Origin: Apostichopus japonicus
Lineage: Eukaryota; Echinodermata; Holothuroidea; Aspidochirotida; Stichopodidae
NCBI RefSeq assembly: GCF_037975245.1
Contig: NC_092577.1
Span: forward strand, 3,555,501 to 3,619,500
Direction of reading: 5' to 3'
DNA: 64,000 nt
Shown here: in pieces, positions 1-12,518 of the stretch
How the letters are laid out: every line of letters starts with the position of its first letter
Position numbering within the stretch: position 1 is the stretch's first letter
The notes under the pieces: model-generated
Seen by the model: only the letters and a program-made list of their open reading frames with translations
Database searches by the model: none
What the model was told of the DNA's origin: nothing
Translations under genes and position numbers: made by a program

Positions 1-2163
1 TCAGAATCAGGCAGCGGGATTAATATGTAAAATGTCTGCAACCTCAAAGATCTCTCAAAATACTCTAAACCAAATTGCCAACTCAATGGATAATATTATT
101 GGTGAAATCACAAGTAGTGTGCAAGCTGTTGTTGACAAAACCTTCGAGGAACATGGATTGGAAAAAGATTCGGATGTTTACCATGATATCAAAAAACACA
201 GAGACAGTCTATCACATCCATTCCAAGAACTAAATTCTGATTTCAAGCGAAGAAAATACTTTAGCCTGCAAGGAATGGTAGAACCTCATGAAATATCATT
301 GGGAGTACGTATGGAGAGTCGCATTAACAAAGTCACAAGATTGCATGAACAAGTTCCTGTGAATAATACGTTTATATATATACCAATTATTAGAACACTG
401 GAGCTGCTGCTCAAGCATCCTGATGTTTTGCATTTGTTACTCATGACCACAAAAGTCGTGACCGTGTTATCAGGGATTATTGTGATGCAAACCAATTTCA
501 GCAAGCCCCTATCTTTCAACAAGATTGCAATGCTCTTCAGTTGCATTTTTTCTATGATGATTTTGAGACAGTGAATCCCTTAGGATCAAAAACTTCTATT
601 CACAAAATAGGTGCATTCTATTTTGTTTTAAAATATCTACCTCCAAGGTTTAATTCTAGTTTGAATAACATTCACTGTGCTGCCCTTTGCCATACGGAAG
701 ATATAAACAAATACGGGTTTGATCCAATTCTCAAACACATAGTGGAAGATATAAATTACCTGGCTGAACATGGTATTCTACTTCCAAGTGGACATTACAA
801 AAAAGGTATCATTACTCAGTTTAGTGCAGACAATCTTGGTGCAAATTCATTATTTGGTTTTGTGGAGAGCTTTTCAGCAAGACATTATTGCCGTCTTTAT
901 TTGACCAGTCGTGAAGATGCACGACTACTTTACAGCGAAAAAAAAAACATGCAAATGAGAGACAAAGATTCCCACAATTTGCATGTTCAACAGGCAGAAC
1001 AACTTGAAACTGTTCATGTTCAAGGTGTAAAAAGGGGGTCAATTTTAAATAGTTGTGTATCTTTCCATATTCTTCGTAACTTTTCTCTGGATGTGATGCA
1101 TGATCTTCATGAAGGTGTGGTCCAATTTGAAATTAAACTAGTATTATCATATTTAATATCAGATAGAGAGTCACCTCTAATGACACTAGATCTTTTGAAT
1201 AAAGAAATCACAAGTTATGACTACGGATCAACAGAAAAGTCAAACAAGCCCTCCCCAATTAAATTACATGCACATGGCAATTCTATTGGTCAAAAGGCTA
1301 TGCAATCTTGGTGTTTAATTAGACATTTGCCACTTATTATTGGACACCGTTTACAGGAAAGGGACATGCCTTATTTTGAACTGCTGTTGAAGTTACTAGA
1401 TTGTATGGATATAATTTTTTCACCTAAAGTAACTCATGGGTTAATAGCTCAATTGAGAATTTTTATTGAAGAACATCATTCTAAATTCCGTGAGGTATTT
1501 CCAGCTCATTCTCTCATTCCAAAGCATCACTTCATGGTCCATTATCCTACTTGTTTGAGAGAAGTGGGTCCTCTCATCCATGTCTGGTGCATGAGGTATG
1601 AAGCTAAACATGATTATTTCTGTCAAATTGCTGATAATTGTCGAAACTTTAAGAACATATGGAAAACTGTGGTAAAAAGACACCAGATTAATCAAATGTA
1701 AAATTTTAATTCAAAACAGTCATTAGAGACTTTTTATGTGGGACCTGGTGCAGAAACAACTGTATCAAATTTATTATCGGATTGTTTTGACTCTGTTGTC
1801 TCAAAAGTGCCAGATGCTACCCTTCTCACTGAAGTGTTTGATACAAACTGGGTGAAGCTTGGTGGGACTGAATATAAGCGTCACCATATGCTTTGCTATG
1901 ACATGGATGACATGCCATTGTTTGGTCAGGTGAAGCATATACTGATTTATAAGGATATTGTTTATTTTGTGCTTATAGTTTGGAGCACACTGTTTTACAA
2001 ACCATTGTTTCATGGATTTGCTGTGAAAGAATCAGTACCTCAGCAGACTGTTGTCAGGAAAACCAGTGAACTTGTTGGCTTCAAACCACTGTCATTACTG
2101 AGGAGTCAATCCAGATGTGATCATCACACTTATGTCTGTCCAAGGCACATAATTTTTCAATGA
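1..2163 (+). pseudogene. Decayed CACTA/EnSpm-like transposase, 5' end outside window
   Basis: The reading frame is open from the left edge. It shifts by one base near 430-441 and then runs in one frame to 1701, where TAA at 1699-1701 interrupts it. The same frame continues to the stop at 2161-2163. Diagnostic stretches are YDDFETVNPLGSK (about 556-594), DNLGANSLFGFVESFSARHY (about 829-888) and LDVMHDLHEGV (about 1087-1119). The last two recall the D-bearing and HDVMH-type motifs of CACTA Tnp2 transposases and of many animal proteins labelled uncharacterized. Family knowledge: these enzymes act in the nucleus on terminal inverted repeats beginning CACTA or CACTG. A CACTG-type terminus lies downstream at 4220, which supports the family call. 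One frameshift and one nonsense codon make it non-functional. The superfamily is inferred; transposon origin is more certain than the exact family. Confidence 0.7.
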
Positions 2164-2470
2164 GTTAAGTTTGCACATTTTTTGACTGAAGTAACCCAGT
2201 CGGTGTTCGTTTCCAACAATTGTTTTATCTGTGAACAGTGATTAGCTTGTTTCGCCAGCTAGAAATTTAGTGAACATGCTACAAATTACCTTTTAATCAG
2301 TGTTATGTGATTGCTAATGGTTCAGTTATGTTCAAACATATAATTATCACAGTAACACCAATATAAACTTGTGATTGGTTTCCATGCACGTGTTTATCAG
2401 TTTGAGATAAAGGTATAATATTTACTCTCCTACTCGCACAAATTCGAACATTCAAAACCCCATGTGTTTA

Positions 2471-3640
2471 GAAAATCATTACTCGAGATAGGAATACACT
2501 AGGGAGCTTCCTATAGCTTTATTTTGCACGTAAGACAGCCTGCATCAATAAACAACCTTTTTCCGAGGGGGTCACATGGACATTTTTTTTTTGTCTTCAA
2601 AGATTTGTTTACATTCAAAAAACCGGTCGTTTTGACATTTTTTTCAAAAAAAATGTGGAGAACAGTGAAAAATGTCAAGTCAACTGACCCTATCTCATAC
2701 AACTAGCTAATACATACAAGGAATCAAATCAGGAGTCTCACAGGCATATGTAGAGAGATTGCTCTACAATTGGGGAAAATATGTCAAAAAATGACATTTT
2801 TTGGTCTAAGTTTAGGCCAAAACACTGTCAGATTTCCGAAATTTTTTCTCCAGAATGCCTCACCCTACAGAGCAGATTTTTAGCTCTCCAGAAGCGCCAC
2901 ACTGAAACGCCTGTCTACATAAAAACGATTCAGCAATAGCGCCTCCACTTTGTGAGTAATCCCTAGCAATTCAACTCGAGCATTTCTACGTTATAGAATT
3001 TCGGTCAACTTCGGTCATGCTTAGCGTCGTTAGGGTCAATGCAATCACTCACGTAATTGAAACGGTAACTATTTAGCACATATTATCATGGCTAAATACT
3101 TCTAAGAGGCGTTAGACCTTCTTTTTATGGGCAATTTGACCATCCACCCGTTGGAGAAGAAGATTCTGAAGATGAAATTCTGATACGGTAAGCCGCATAG
3201 TCGCACACTGTATGTACTATGTATTGTGTATGTAGCGCAATTGGTATATGTAGACTTACCGTTATGCGTGGCTACCATTGTATTACAGAATACATTTGTT
3301 TGTTTGGAGGGGGGGAAATCAGTCATATTCCTCACATTCAAACATCAAATTATATTTTACTGATGAAATAACATGTCTTGAACTCATCAAACTATCAAAA
3401 GTCCAGCAAATTTCATCAAAATAATTTCAAATGGGCAAAAAAAGTATTGTTTGTATCATAACCTCATTTGCATATTTGCATATCTAATTAGCCTAATTAT
3501 AAAAAAAAATTATAAAAATTAAAACCTAATTTCAATACCTATCTGTCAATACTTGGGTCCCTATTGACAAAAATGAACAGATTTTAAATAATTACAATGT
3601 GTAAATAGTTTCCCTAAGGGACAATGATATGACAGGAAAA
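2471..3640. repeat. 1.17-kb dispersed repeat, copy 1
   Basis: This segment matches 7056-8236 in the same orientation almost end to end. It begins at GAAAATCATTACTCGAG and ends just after AATTACAATGTGTAAATA. The class is unknown. Near 3110-3190 the plus strand has an exon-like stretch encoding GEEDSEDEILIR just before a consensus GTAAGC donor. An overlapping minus-strand open frame (3102-3341) is also partly shared with copy 2. Neither is enough to assign a family. Confidence 0.8.
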
Positions 3641-3989
3641 TAGAATATAAAGGGTAAGCATTTATAATATGCAAGCATTATGATCTGATTTACCTTCATT
3701 AAAAAATAAGTTTCTAATCAGTTTATGGGCTTGCTCATGTTAGACAAGCTTTTGTTCATTCTTGTTTATGCACTTGATAAGGTGTTTTCTGTACAACTGA
3801 TGCTTCCAAGATGAATATAAAAACGTGTAACACATTGAAAATGACATCTATGGTTTTATCTGTTGTTTATTGCGTATGCGTATTGTCCAGCCCAGACTTG
3901 GGCGATACCTTGGAAAGGTGCTATACAAAAATACAGAATTAACACAATCTGGATTGGATAAAAGAAACCTGCAAGTCAACATCAGTGGG

Positions 3990-4220
3990 AAGATCTAAAT
4001 AACACCGTTAAAATCAATTCAAATAGTGTTAGTTGTACACCAACCAGAGTAACAATACCAACACCAAAGATAATGAATTTAACACAGTTTGTGGTGTAAA
4101 GAAAGGGATTCTCAACTTGGTGTTAATTTAACACCTGCTGGTGTTGGCAAATATGCACTCCAAAAAGAATACAAATTTAACACCATGGGTGTTAAATTTA
4201 ACATCCGAGTTTTTGCAGTG
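3990..4220. repeat. Subterminal repeats and 3' terminus of CACTA-like element
   Basis: Short motifs of the type TTAACACC/GGTGTTAAATTT recur in both orientations and the stretch closes with TTTTTGCAGTG at 4210-4220, the reverse complement of CACTGCAAAAA. Animal EnSpm/CACTA elements commonly have CACTG termini and short subterminal repeats. The paired 5' terminus would lie left of the window. Confidence 0.55.
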
Positions 4221-4917
4221 CAGTGCATTGAGAGCATGATATTGGTGTACAGTTTAGAGAGGTATTAGCATTATGAAATTGTCCCAACTGGCTGGGTGCA
4301 GCAACCACAATTGCTCCAAATTATTGTGACAAATGAATACCCTTGAATGGCCTATATTAAGGGACCAAGTCCCGTTCGTACCCAACCGGCATATTCCACT
4401 TTTACGAGTGGGGAGTATTTAACCTTAAGTTTGTACCGTATCGGTTGTATCGTATTTGTGTATAATCTCACACAGTTGTTGTACTGAAGGTTTGCGTCGG
4501 AATAAATGCGTCGTGTACGTGGAACAATTGCAGAATAACCCGCAACTCACACAGGGCTTGTTAATAACGACAATATATTGTTTACAATAGGGATTCTTGG
4601 TAATTAAAGAGGCAATATACAGTTTGGCAGTTGAATATCCGAGGTGTGTCTTGAAACAGGTCTCAATACTGTTGACTGTTAGGCTATATGGTTAGAAGTA
4701 ACGCTATGTTATTTAACCTTACCTATCATACCATAACGGAGCACTCAAGAGATACCTCAGAGGTGCGACGGCAATTCTGATGAAGCTGTCACATCCATAA
4801 CATTCACTAAGTTTTCATTGGTTTGTAAATCGTTTGTAATCCACACCAAAACTGGAACTTACCGGTATTAATATTATATACAACGTGTATTACCAAACTA
4901 CGCACACTGTACAGTAA

Positions 4918-4982
4918 GGCTGAGGTTAGTTCCAAGGTGTTTCGACAACAGAGAATTTGACCTGTGACGTACTTCCGTTTAC
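4918..4982 (+). repeat. Left terminal inverted repeat of MULE-like element
   Basis: It is identical to the inverted right end (14467-14530) for 33 bp, then matches imperfectly through ACTTCCGTTT. The 9 bases before it (GTACAGTAA) are the target duplication. Confidence 0.85.
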
Positions 4983-5559
4983 AAGAGCCCTCTCTAGTAT
5001 TCCTATGGCAATGGCGCGAAATGGAAAGTGTAAATTACGTACAAGTTGTTGATGACGGCTACTCAGGCTGAAGATTAACCCGAAGATGACGGCAACTGTG
5101 CAGCATGGGTTTGAAACCTGGACGTAAAGATTAGACCTAAATGTATTCTCTTGACTTGAACTTTTAACGTTAGAGAAAATTATATGAGCCAGGCTTTCTT
5201 GCAGGTTGTTGTAGTTGACTGAGCTTAGGCCCCAGACGTAGCCTAAGGTACTGTAGGCCTAACGGCATAACCGTCACTAGCCTAATGGTTGGTGAATTAC
5301 TCTGTTGAACAGCTATGTTTAAACGAAATTGGGGGTCGATGGGGGCAGGCATAAATTTTGATAAGGATTATATTTCTAGTGGAGGTGCTTATATGTTTTG
5401 AAAGGAAGGAAAGTCAGTTCTAACAATATCAGGAGGCATGCTAAGGTACACCTACTACTAGTTACTAGTACTACTAGTTACAAAGTTACAGGGATAAGCT
5501 GAAGAAGTTAGAAGTATTTGTAAAATTTTTGCTGAATTTAATGTTCTTCTTGAGGATCT

Positions 5560-5690
5560 GCGAGGTCTGCAAGACCGAAGGTCCGCCAGACCGAAATTAA
5601 AAAAGGTTCGCCACACCGAAGATCTTCGAGACCGAGGTCAACGAGACCGAAACTATTACAAGGCCCCGCGAGACCTAAACTGCTAGGCCT
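5560..5690. repeat. Degenerate short tandem repeat around CGAGACCGAA
   Basis: About six imperfect copies of a roughly 20-bp motif containing AGACCGAAGGT or GCGAGACC lie in this stretch. There is no coding signal. Confidence 0.5.
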
Positions 5691-6017
5691 ATAATAGCAC
5701 TTGGTAAGACAAATATTACTACCGGTAATATTACCCTGATAAAGCTTGTAATTAAAAGAATTGTCTGGTGGCCCAAAGAAGTTACCTTAAAAAATAGTAA
5801 ATAATTTTCCAAACATGTTGTCAAATTATGAGAACGCTAATATTGCGTTTGACAGAGAAACGATATTTTAATCGTTAAGGATAGACATTTCAAATATGAT
5901 TTGAACAGTACAGAACGTGACGTCAGCTATGATAATGCAGATTGCGACATAACCCTCTCTCCGCACAGTACCTATACGGTAATCACAACAAAAACTGCGT
6001 TGGTATACTGATAATTT

Positions 6018-6540
6018 TCTTCCTTAATTTCCGGTGAAATTTCTTAAAAATTAGATATGTTTTCAAAAACTCCTTGAGCCGTCATGTACTAGATCGGTGG
6101 TTCCGTGGTCTTTGTGTAATACAAGGTAAATTTTAACAGCAGACTCTTCGTTGTTCAGGCTATACATCGCGCTATCTAGCTCCAACGCGAAAAATGTTCG
6201 CATGTAGGCTATACTCAAACGTTGACAATCGGACAGTTCTGCGAAGCCTAAGCTTCTCAGTGCTACATTCTGCTCTGACAACGATTCCGATCACTTTCTT
6301 CCATAATTTCCGGTAAAATCTCTTATAAATTAGATATGATTTAAAAAAAAACTCCTTAAGCCGCCATGTATGTAGTATATCGGTGGTTTCGTGGTCTTTG
6401 TGTAACACAAGATAAGTTTTAACAGCAGACTCTTCGTTGTTTATACATCGCGCTATCCAGCTCCAGCGCGAAGAATGTTCGCGTGTATAGGCTACTCTAA
6501 CGTTTACAATCGGACAGTTCTGCGATGACATCGATTCCGC
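6018..6540. repeat. Tandem duplication of a ~250-bp unit
   Basis: The stretch from about 6018 (TAATTTCCGGTGAAAT) to 6290 is repeated from about 6303 to 6540 with small deletions. Each copy includes CAGCAGACTCTTCGTTGTT. Minus-strand open frames inside are by-products of the duplication and match no known protein. The flanks (4983-6017 and 6541-7055) show no gene. Confidence 0.75.
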
Positions 6541-7055
6541 CAAGTTTCATCTTTCGGTGTAACGAATACTTTTCAAGTTTCCTTTTACTGTTTATTTGAT
6601 CCGTGAATTTTATTTCAGCGATTTCGAAGAACAGTTAATGAACTGTGGTTTGAGTGTGAGTGTACTATGTGCAACGCTATACAAGTACACCAACTGAGCA
6701 TCGTAGTATATACGTTCTCGAGTATGTACGTTATATATATATGAGGCAATCCAATGTGCTTACACGTGAGATTATTTGCTGCGGAAATGGGAGTGCTAAC
6801 TTCAAGTCGCCTGTTTTGCCTATCTGCAAGCACTACGTCAATCACCATATTGAAGCGTTCGAACAAACGGTACTTTTGGTGAGAAACTGGTGAATATTTG
6901 AAAACCAGATTTCTACAAGAAGAAAACGTCGAATGGGGACATTTTTTACATGGTTAGAAAGAGAAAAATAATAACTACAAGGACAATGTATCAAAATCTT
7001 CCACCAGACAATTCCTCCTTGTGCTATTATTGCCCGTAAATGAGACATGCTTTTA

Positions 7056-8236
7056 GAAAATCATTACTCGAGATAGGAATACACTAGAGAGCTTCCCATA
7101 GCTTTATTTTGCACATAAGACAGCCTGCATCAATAAACAACCTTTTTCCGAGGGGGTCACATGGACTTTTTTTTTTTTTTTTTGTCTTCAAAGATTTGTT
7201 TACATTCAAAACACCGGTCGTTTTTCAAAAAAATCGTGAGAACAGTGAAAAATGTCAGTCAACTAACCCTATCTCATACAACTAGCTAAGACATACAAGG
7301 AATCAAATCAGGGGCCTCAGAGGCATATGTAGAGAGATGGCTCTATATTTGGGGAAAATATGTCAAAAAATAACGTTTTTCGGTCTATGTTAAGGCCAAA
7401 AAACGGTCAACTTTCCGAAAATATTTCTCCCGAATGCCTCACCCTACAGAAAAGATTTTTAGCTCTCCAGAAGCGCCACACTGAAATTCAACTCTACATA
7501 GAAACAATTAAGCAATAGCGCCTCCACTTTGTGAGTAATCCCTAGCAATTCAACTCGAGCATTTCTACGGTATAGAATTTCGGTCAACCACAGTTGATAT
7601 GCTTAGCGTCGTTAGGGTCAATGCAATCACTCACGTAAATGAAACGGTAATTATTTAGCACATATTATCATGGCTAAATACTTCTAAGAGGCGTTAGACC
7701 TTCTTTTTATGGGCAATTTGACCATCAAGCCTTTGGAGAAGAAGATTCTGACGATGAAATTCTGAAATTCTGATACGGTAAGCCGCATACTGTATGCACA
7801 CTGTTTGCACACTGTATGTACTATGTATTGTGTATGTAGCGCAATAGGTATATATAGACTTACCGTTACGCGTGGCTACCAATGTATTACAGAATACATT
7901 TGTTTGTTTGGATGGGGGAAAATCAGTCATATTCCTCACATTCAAACATCAAATTATATTTTACTTATGAAATAACATGTCTTGAACTCATCAAACTATC
8001 AAAAGTCCAGCAGATTTCATCAAAATAATTTCAAATGGGCAAAAAAAGTACATTGTTTGTATCATAACCTCATTTGCATATTTACATATCTAATTAGCTC
8101 AATTATAAAAAAAAATTATAAAAATTAAAACTTCATTTCAATACCTATCTGTCAATACTTGGGTCCCTATTGACAAAATGAACAGATTTTAAGTAATTAC
8201 AATGTGTAAATATTTTCCCCCAGGGGGACAATTATA
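7056..8236. repeat. 1.17-kb dispersed repeat, copy 2
   Basis: Direct match to 2471-3640. Here the exon-like stretch before GTAAGC contains a short tandem duplication (GAAATTCT repeated near 7756-7772) that introduces a stop. One copy sits in a CACTA-like element and the other in a MULE-like element, so the repeat is mobile on its own or was captured twice. Confidence 0.8.
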
Positions 8237-9392
8237 TGATCACAATGGGGACGAAAAGGAGTTAAATAGAATTTACAGCCATCTCTTTTCATAATGGATA
8301 CCAGTGAGTTGCGCAAGGGGGCTGGGGCGGCTTGCATTGATACTACAGTAGGTTAGGCCTCCACCAGTGGCGTAACCAGAGGCGGTTGCAGGGGGCGAAA
8401 GCCCCCGCTCTCAAATGTCAAACCCCCCTGCTGTGTGTTTGTGCTACAAAATGTACAAATTTTAGGAAGTAAATTAGACATTTGGTTTATTATGAGGAAA
8501 TTGTGTCAACTGTTACGGGCTAGAGGTTAAAAGTCCACCCCTAATTAATCCTGATTTCATAGTAAAATGGGATAATAATGACAGTATACGCTATAACAAG
8601 GGAAACATGTTGTGGTTTTCGGTTCTACTTCTGTAAGGAGTCAAAATTCTTTAGACTGCTTGAATATCAAATAATACTTGTAATGAGACAATGTAAAAAA
8701 GTGTTTTAAATTGGTTTAAATCGGCCGTTTTTCCTTACCTCTTCAGATTTTAAGGGGTGTCGGGGACGTCCACCAGTGAAGAATTTAGGGGGCATGCTCC
8801 ATAGACCATCGGTCTCGCGGACCATTGGTGGGTAAGCTTGCACGGTTTTGTGAAAACTTACAACTGGTTTTTCTCTAGCAAAAAAACCAATCTGGCTCAA
8901 AAACCTGGTTTTTTTCCATTCCCGAGTTGCATTGAAAACATCAAAATCTCTGATGGAGTTGTCGCAATACCTTACAATCGTCTAAGAATTTCTGTTAACT
9001 AAGGAAGGGGTTTGCTCGGTTGGTTGATTGCTGTTTAACCAGCTAATGATCATAAATAGAATTTGTTGGTTAACACAAACATTTTTTGCCCCAGATGGAG
9101 AATCTTCCTAAAACGTAAATGTTATTGTAATATCCCCGCCCAAGACACTACAATCAATTGCACTACTCCCATGTTCACGCTATTAAGATGTTACATTTTT
9201 GGAGATTAGGGCCGAGCGTAAACCCCATTATGACCAATTTGAGATCGTAAAAAAAAATGCTTTACAATAAGATTGGTCCAATATATTCAGTAGTGGCTGA
9301 CAAAGTGTTCGAAGGTACTAAATTGCACGAGGCTCTAGCCATGTTCGCGGGTGGTGTCTTGGCGGTAAAATAAATTTCTTTTCAAGGAGTGA
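8237..9392. other. Gene-free stretch with a solitary hAT-type terminus
   Basis: At about 8365 the sequence CAGTGGCGTAACCAGAGGCG has the form of a hAT terminal inverted repeat. I see no matching opposite end nearby, so it is likely a truncated element. Nothing else is recognisable to 9392. Confidence 0.4.
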
Positions 9393-9689
9393 AGAGAATT
9401 TACCGTCTACACTTTCAGAGGTCATTGTCTTAAGCTCAAAAAGTCACAAAGTAGGATTAATATTCTGCATAACTTTTTTTCTAATAGGGTTGTGAATGAG
9501 TGGAACGGTTTGACTGAGAAAGTTGTACTTGCAAGAAGTGTGAATGGGTTAAGAATGCTTTGGACAAGAACTTTAAGCATTGTAATCGGGTCTGAGTGTT
9601 TGTGTCTTCAGATTTTTCTCTCTTATAGGGTCCTTGATGGGGAATTGAGTGTCCCTCCTGATCCTTATTTTTCTACCAATCTAAACTAA
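9393..9689 (+). pseudogene. Non-LTR retrotransposon fragment, C-terminal end of reverse transcriptase ORF
   Basis: The frame starting at 9393 reads RGHCLKLKKSQSRINILHNF followed by FSNRVVNEWNGLTEKVV (about 9417-9527). This is the conserved tail found at the C-terminus of many CR1/L2/RTE-like polyproteins (pattern RGHxLKLxKxxSR...FFSNRVVxxWNxLP). Only this tail is present, so it is a relic nested in the MULE-like element. The clade is not resolvable from this length. Confidence 0.65.
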
Positions 9690-11007
9690 TAATAACAATA
9701 AATACGTTCAGATAGGCACTACGTTAGGTCTACAGAAGTCTGGTAGAAGCTAATTTCAGTATTCAGATGCCAGTGAACTGTCATTCTAAGTAACTTATTT
9801 CTTCGTGGTAGTTTGTTTGGCCATAATAAAAGTCTGTTCAGGTGATGCAGAATTTATTCAGCAGGTGGTTCAAGTCCACCAACAGATAACATTAAGCCAC
9901 TCAGTTTCCAAGAAGAATTTGACTATTTGTGCATGTAATGATGTGACTTTATTGCTATAGAAAAAAGGCTAATCCCATGATAGAAATTTTGTTTGGCAAT
10001 TTGGCGAATCAATCAATGAATATTCTGAAATTTCTTACAGGGGAGTTTTGTATGTGAATATGATATAATTTTTTTTGTTCATCTTCTTGGGTCACCATAC
10101 ACTTGGAAGTGCAATTGCAGTACAAAAAGGTCTCTTAATTTACAGTTAGCTTGATACAACAATGTAACAAAATTTGTGTAAGATTCTTCAACAACACATA
10201 AGACAGTGCCCGCCTTTTTAAACAAGAAAACTGGAAGCTGATGTTGTTAAAGCTCAGCTCACTACCAGCTGCTTTTGATTGGCAAGAAAACCTCGGCGGA
10301 GTGTGTACAGTAGGTCTAAAGAAAATTGCAGCAGCTCAGTCCAGCAAACTTGGAAGGATCAAAACATTGCCCGCTTCAGGAAGGACAAAGAGTGTAGGAA
10401 CTTCTAACAAACAGATAAAACTTCTTTATTTTATATTTCTTTGTTACACATACAATGCAAGAATCATAATATACTTTTCAATGTGAAGTTTTTATCTGGT
10501 ACAAAAGAGGTACAAACAAACCCACTGGCAGGAATCTGGGGGTGGGGCAGGTGCACTCTATAAGGTCTTGTCCCACAGCTTCCCAGACCTTGAGCAATTT
10601 TCAAATACACAACTAGAAATACAAATTTCCCAAAGGGGATGGGTGGGGGGGGGCGAGGGAAGCCCGTGTTCCCTCTGCCAGGTTTGCCTCAAAAACCATT
10701 ACTTGGAAATAAGCTTACTAAAGCTTCACCATATTATGTATAGGGGCCTAATAAAACCACAACTTTCTCTAATGGACAGAGGTACTTCCCTTATTTTATT
10801 CTCACTGGTACCCACTTCAGACCCAACATCATGCTTTCACTTGTAGAACTGCATAAAATCTAATTGTGAAGGAAGAAGAGGCTCTGTATATAGCCCAGAT
10901 GAGCAAGCATCAGGCCACATATTCAAGAAACTGATCTAGGCTGGTACAGTAGAAGTGTTGTATAGGATCAAATCACATTGTCACATTTGTAGAAAAAATC
11001 GTACTTT
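9690..11007. other. Internal MULE-element sequence without recognised gene
   Basis: Plus-strand open frames of 81 and 92 codons (10241-10486, 10568-10846) match nothing I recognise and lack splice or start context. The first could be an eroded upstream exon of the transposase gene that follows, but nothing in the sequence proves this. Confidence 0.35.
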
Positions 11008-11817
11008 ATGCTACAGTATATTCATCCTGAAGTTAGGAACAAGATTGATGAATATGTGGCACAAGTAATTATATCAGTACCCTTGATAAGAATGTCACTT
11101 GAGCATTTTGTCTATAATGGGCTTTGTCCTGACTCCAAGCCTCTGAAACATGACATGTGCTATTTTCCCACAAACAGAACAATAAGAAACTACATACATC
11201 TGGCACTATGTTAAGGCAGGTTTTCACAATTTGACCAACTCAATCTAGAAGAAAACGTGATAGCATGGCAAAGTGAAGACAACCGAGATTGTTTTTATCT
11301 TCGCAAGTGCTCAGACAAGTCAAAACAAACAGCTATCTCAGATGTGCGGATCCATAGAAAGCCCAAAACACAAGGCTTTGTCCAAGAAACAGATGATAGG
11401 GATGACATGGATGATGACAGCTATGAGCTTATGACACCAGAGAAAGCACTGCTTTCCTGTTCATCCATCAGACCAGCCAGCAATAACTGCTATTAAAGCA
11501 TTATGGAGACATGGTACATGTTGATGCCACCTACAAGACCACAAAATATGCTCTGCCCCTGTTCTTGGTAGTTGTGAAGACCAATGTTGGCTATAGTCCT
11601 GTGGCTGAATTCATCACAGAGGATAAAACGACTGCTGCGATAACAGAGGCCCTTGACATCATCAAAAGATGGAACCCTGAATGGAACCCCAAGTTCTTCA
11701 TGCTTGACTATCCGAACAAGAACACCAAGCACTGCATGCAGTGTTCCCTGGTACACAGAAGTTTTTATGTGCCTTTCACAGGGAACAGGCATGGCTGCAT
11801 TGGAGCAAGGAAAGTAA
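11008..11817 (+). pseudogene. MULE transposase-domain pseudogene
   Basis: Segments in order are: IHPEVRNKIDEYVAQV and PLKHDMCYFPTNRTIRNYIH (11020-11211), a TAA at 11212-11214, then FSQFDQLNLEENVIAWQSED in the same frame, a frameshift near 11480-11490, and DMVHVDATYKTTKYALPLFL onward (11503-). A further frameshift near 11706 leads to FLCAFHREQAWLHWSKE. The VDATYKTTKYALPLF and FHREQAW motifs are typical of the MULE transposase domain (DDE fold) in animal SWIM/MULE proteins. The exon appears to end at a GTAAGT donor (about 11815). At least two frameshifts and a nonsense codon disable it. Its place inside an element with a 9-bp target duplication makes it the likely remnant of that element's own enzyme. 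Confidence 0.75.
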
Positions 11818-12518
11818 GTTAGCTCAACCCTACACAAAGTTATTAGTACTTTCTTTTTAAAAGTTTTTAGCAAAGCCACACAGCAAGAGGTTCCTAGTTT
11901 GATTCTTGGTCAATGCACCTGTGTTATGTCCTTATGCAAAGCACTAATTATCACTTTGCCGACAAAGTTGGTGAGGAGGGGACATAACATCGTTACTGTT
12001 CATCTGTTTATTTGTCTGTTGGTCCATTTGTCTCTCTGTATGTTCACACGTTAGCCGTCCCTCTGTATGTAAATCTGTCAGATCAACCTCCACAAAGCGT
12101 CTGGAAAAGAAGTAAAGAAAAACAATAGTGTCATAGAATAGAGTGGAAATATAATAGACTTTAATAACATTTTATTCTTATTTGGTAAATATGTAAGCGC
12201 TATTTGGTGTCTATGGGGAAATAAGTTGAGCATGTTTCTTTTAGAAACTTATGTCAGACTAAAGTAAAGACTGGGTGTGTCAAAGTGCAATAGAGTGAGT
12301 AAAGGTTGGACTGACTTAATGGTTAGAAGTATATTTGGTAGATCAGTGGATGGCAAAAGGTGGGTGAGGTTAGTAGGTGAATGAATGGAGCTATGTGAAC
12401 GGTGTGTTAGATGAATTGGGTGTGGTAGATTAATGGGCACGTTGAGGAATAAAGAATGGAAGATGAATGGAGCATGGGAAGTGAATTAAGATGACTTGTA
12501 ATTGCAATCTGAGGGTTT
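11818..12518. other. Gene-free spacer before the satellite array
   Basis: AT-rich sequence with a low-complexity purine-rich part (12250-12480, many GATGAATGG/GGTGGG-like words). No gene is seen. Confidence 0.4.

Larger units (their letters stand above)
2164..4220. other. Non-coding 3' part of the left-edge CACTA-like element
   Basis: No credible gene is present between the transposase remnant and the terminus at 4220. The stretch holds a 1.17-kb dispersed repeat (2471-3640) and a subterminal repeat zone (about 3990-4220). The rest is AT-rich sequence with no recognisable coding or RNA feature. Confidence 0.5.
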
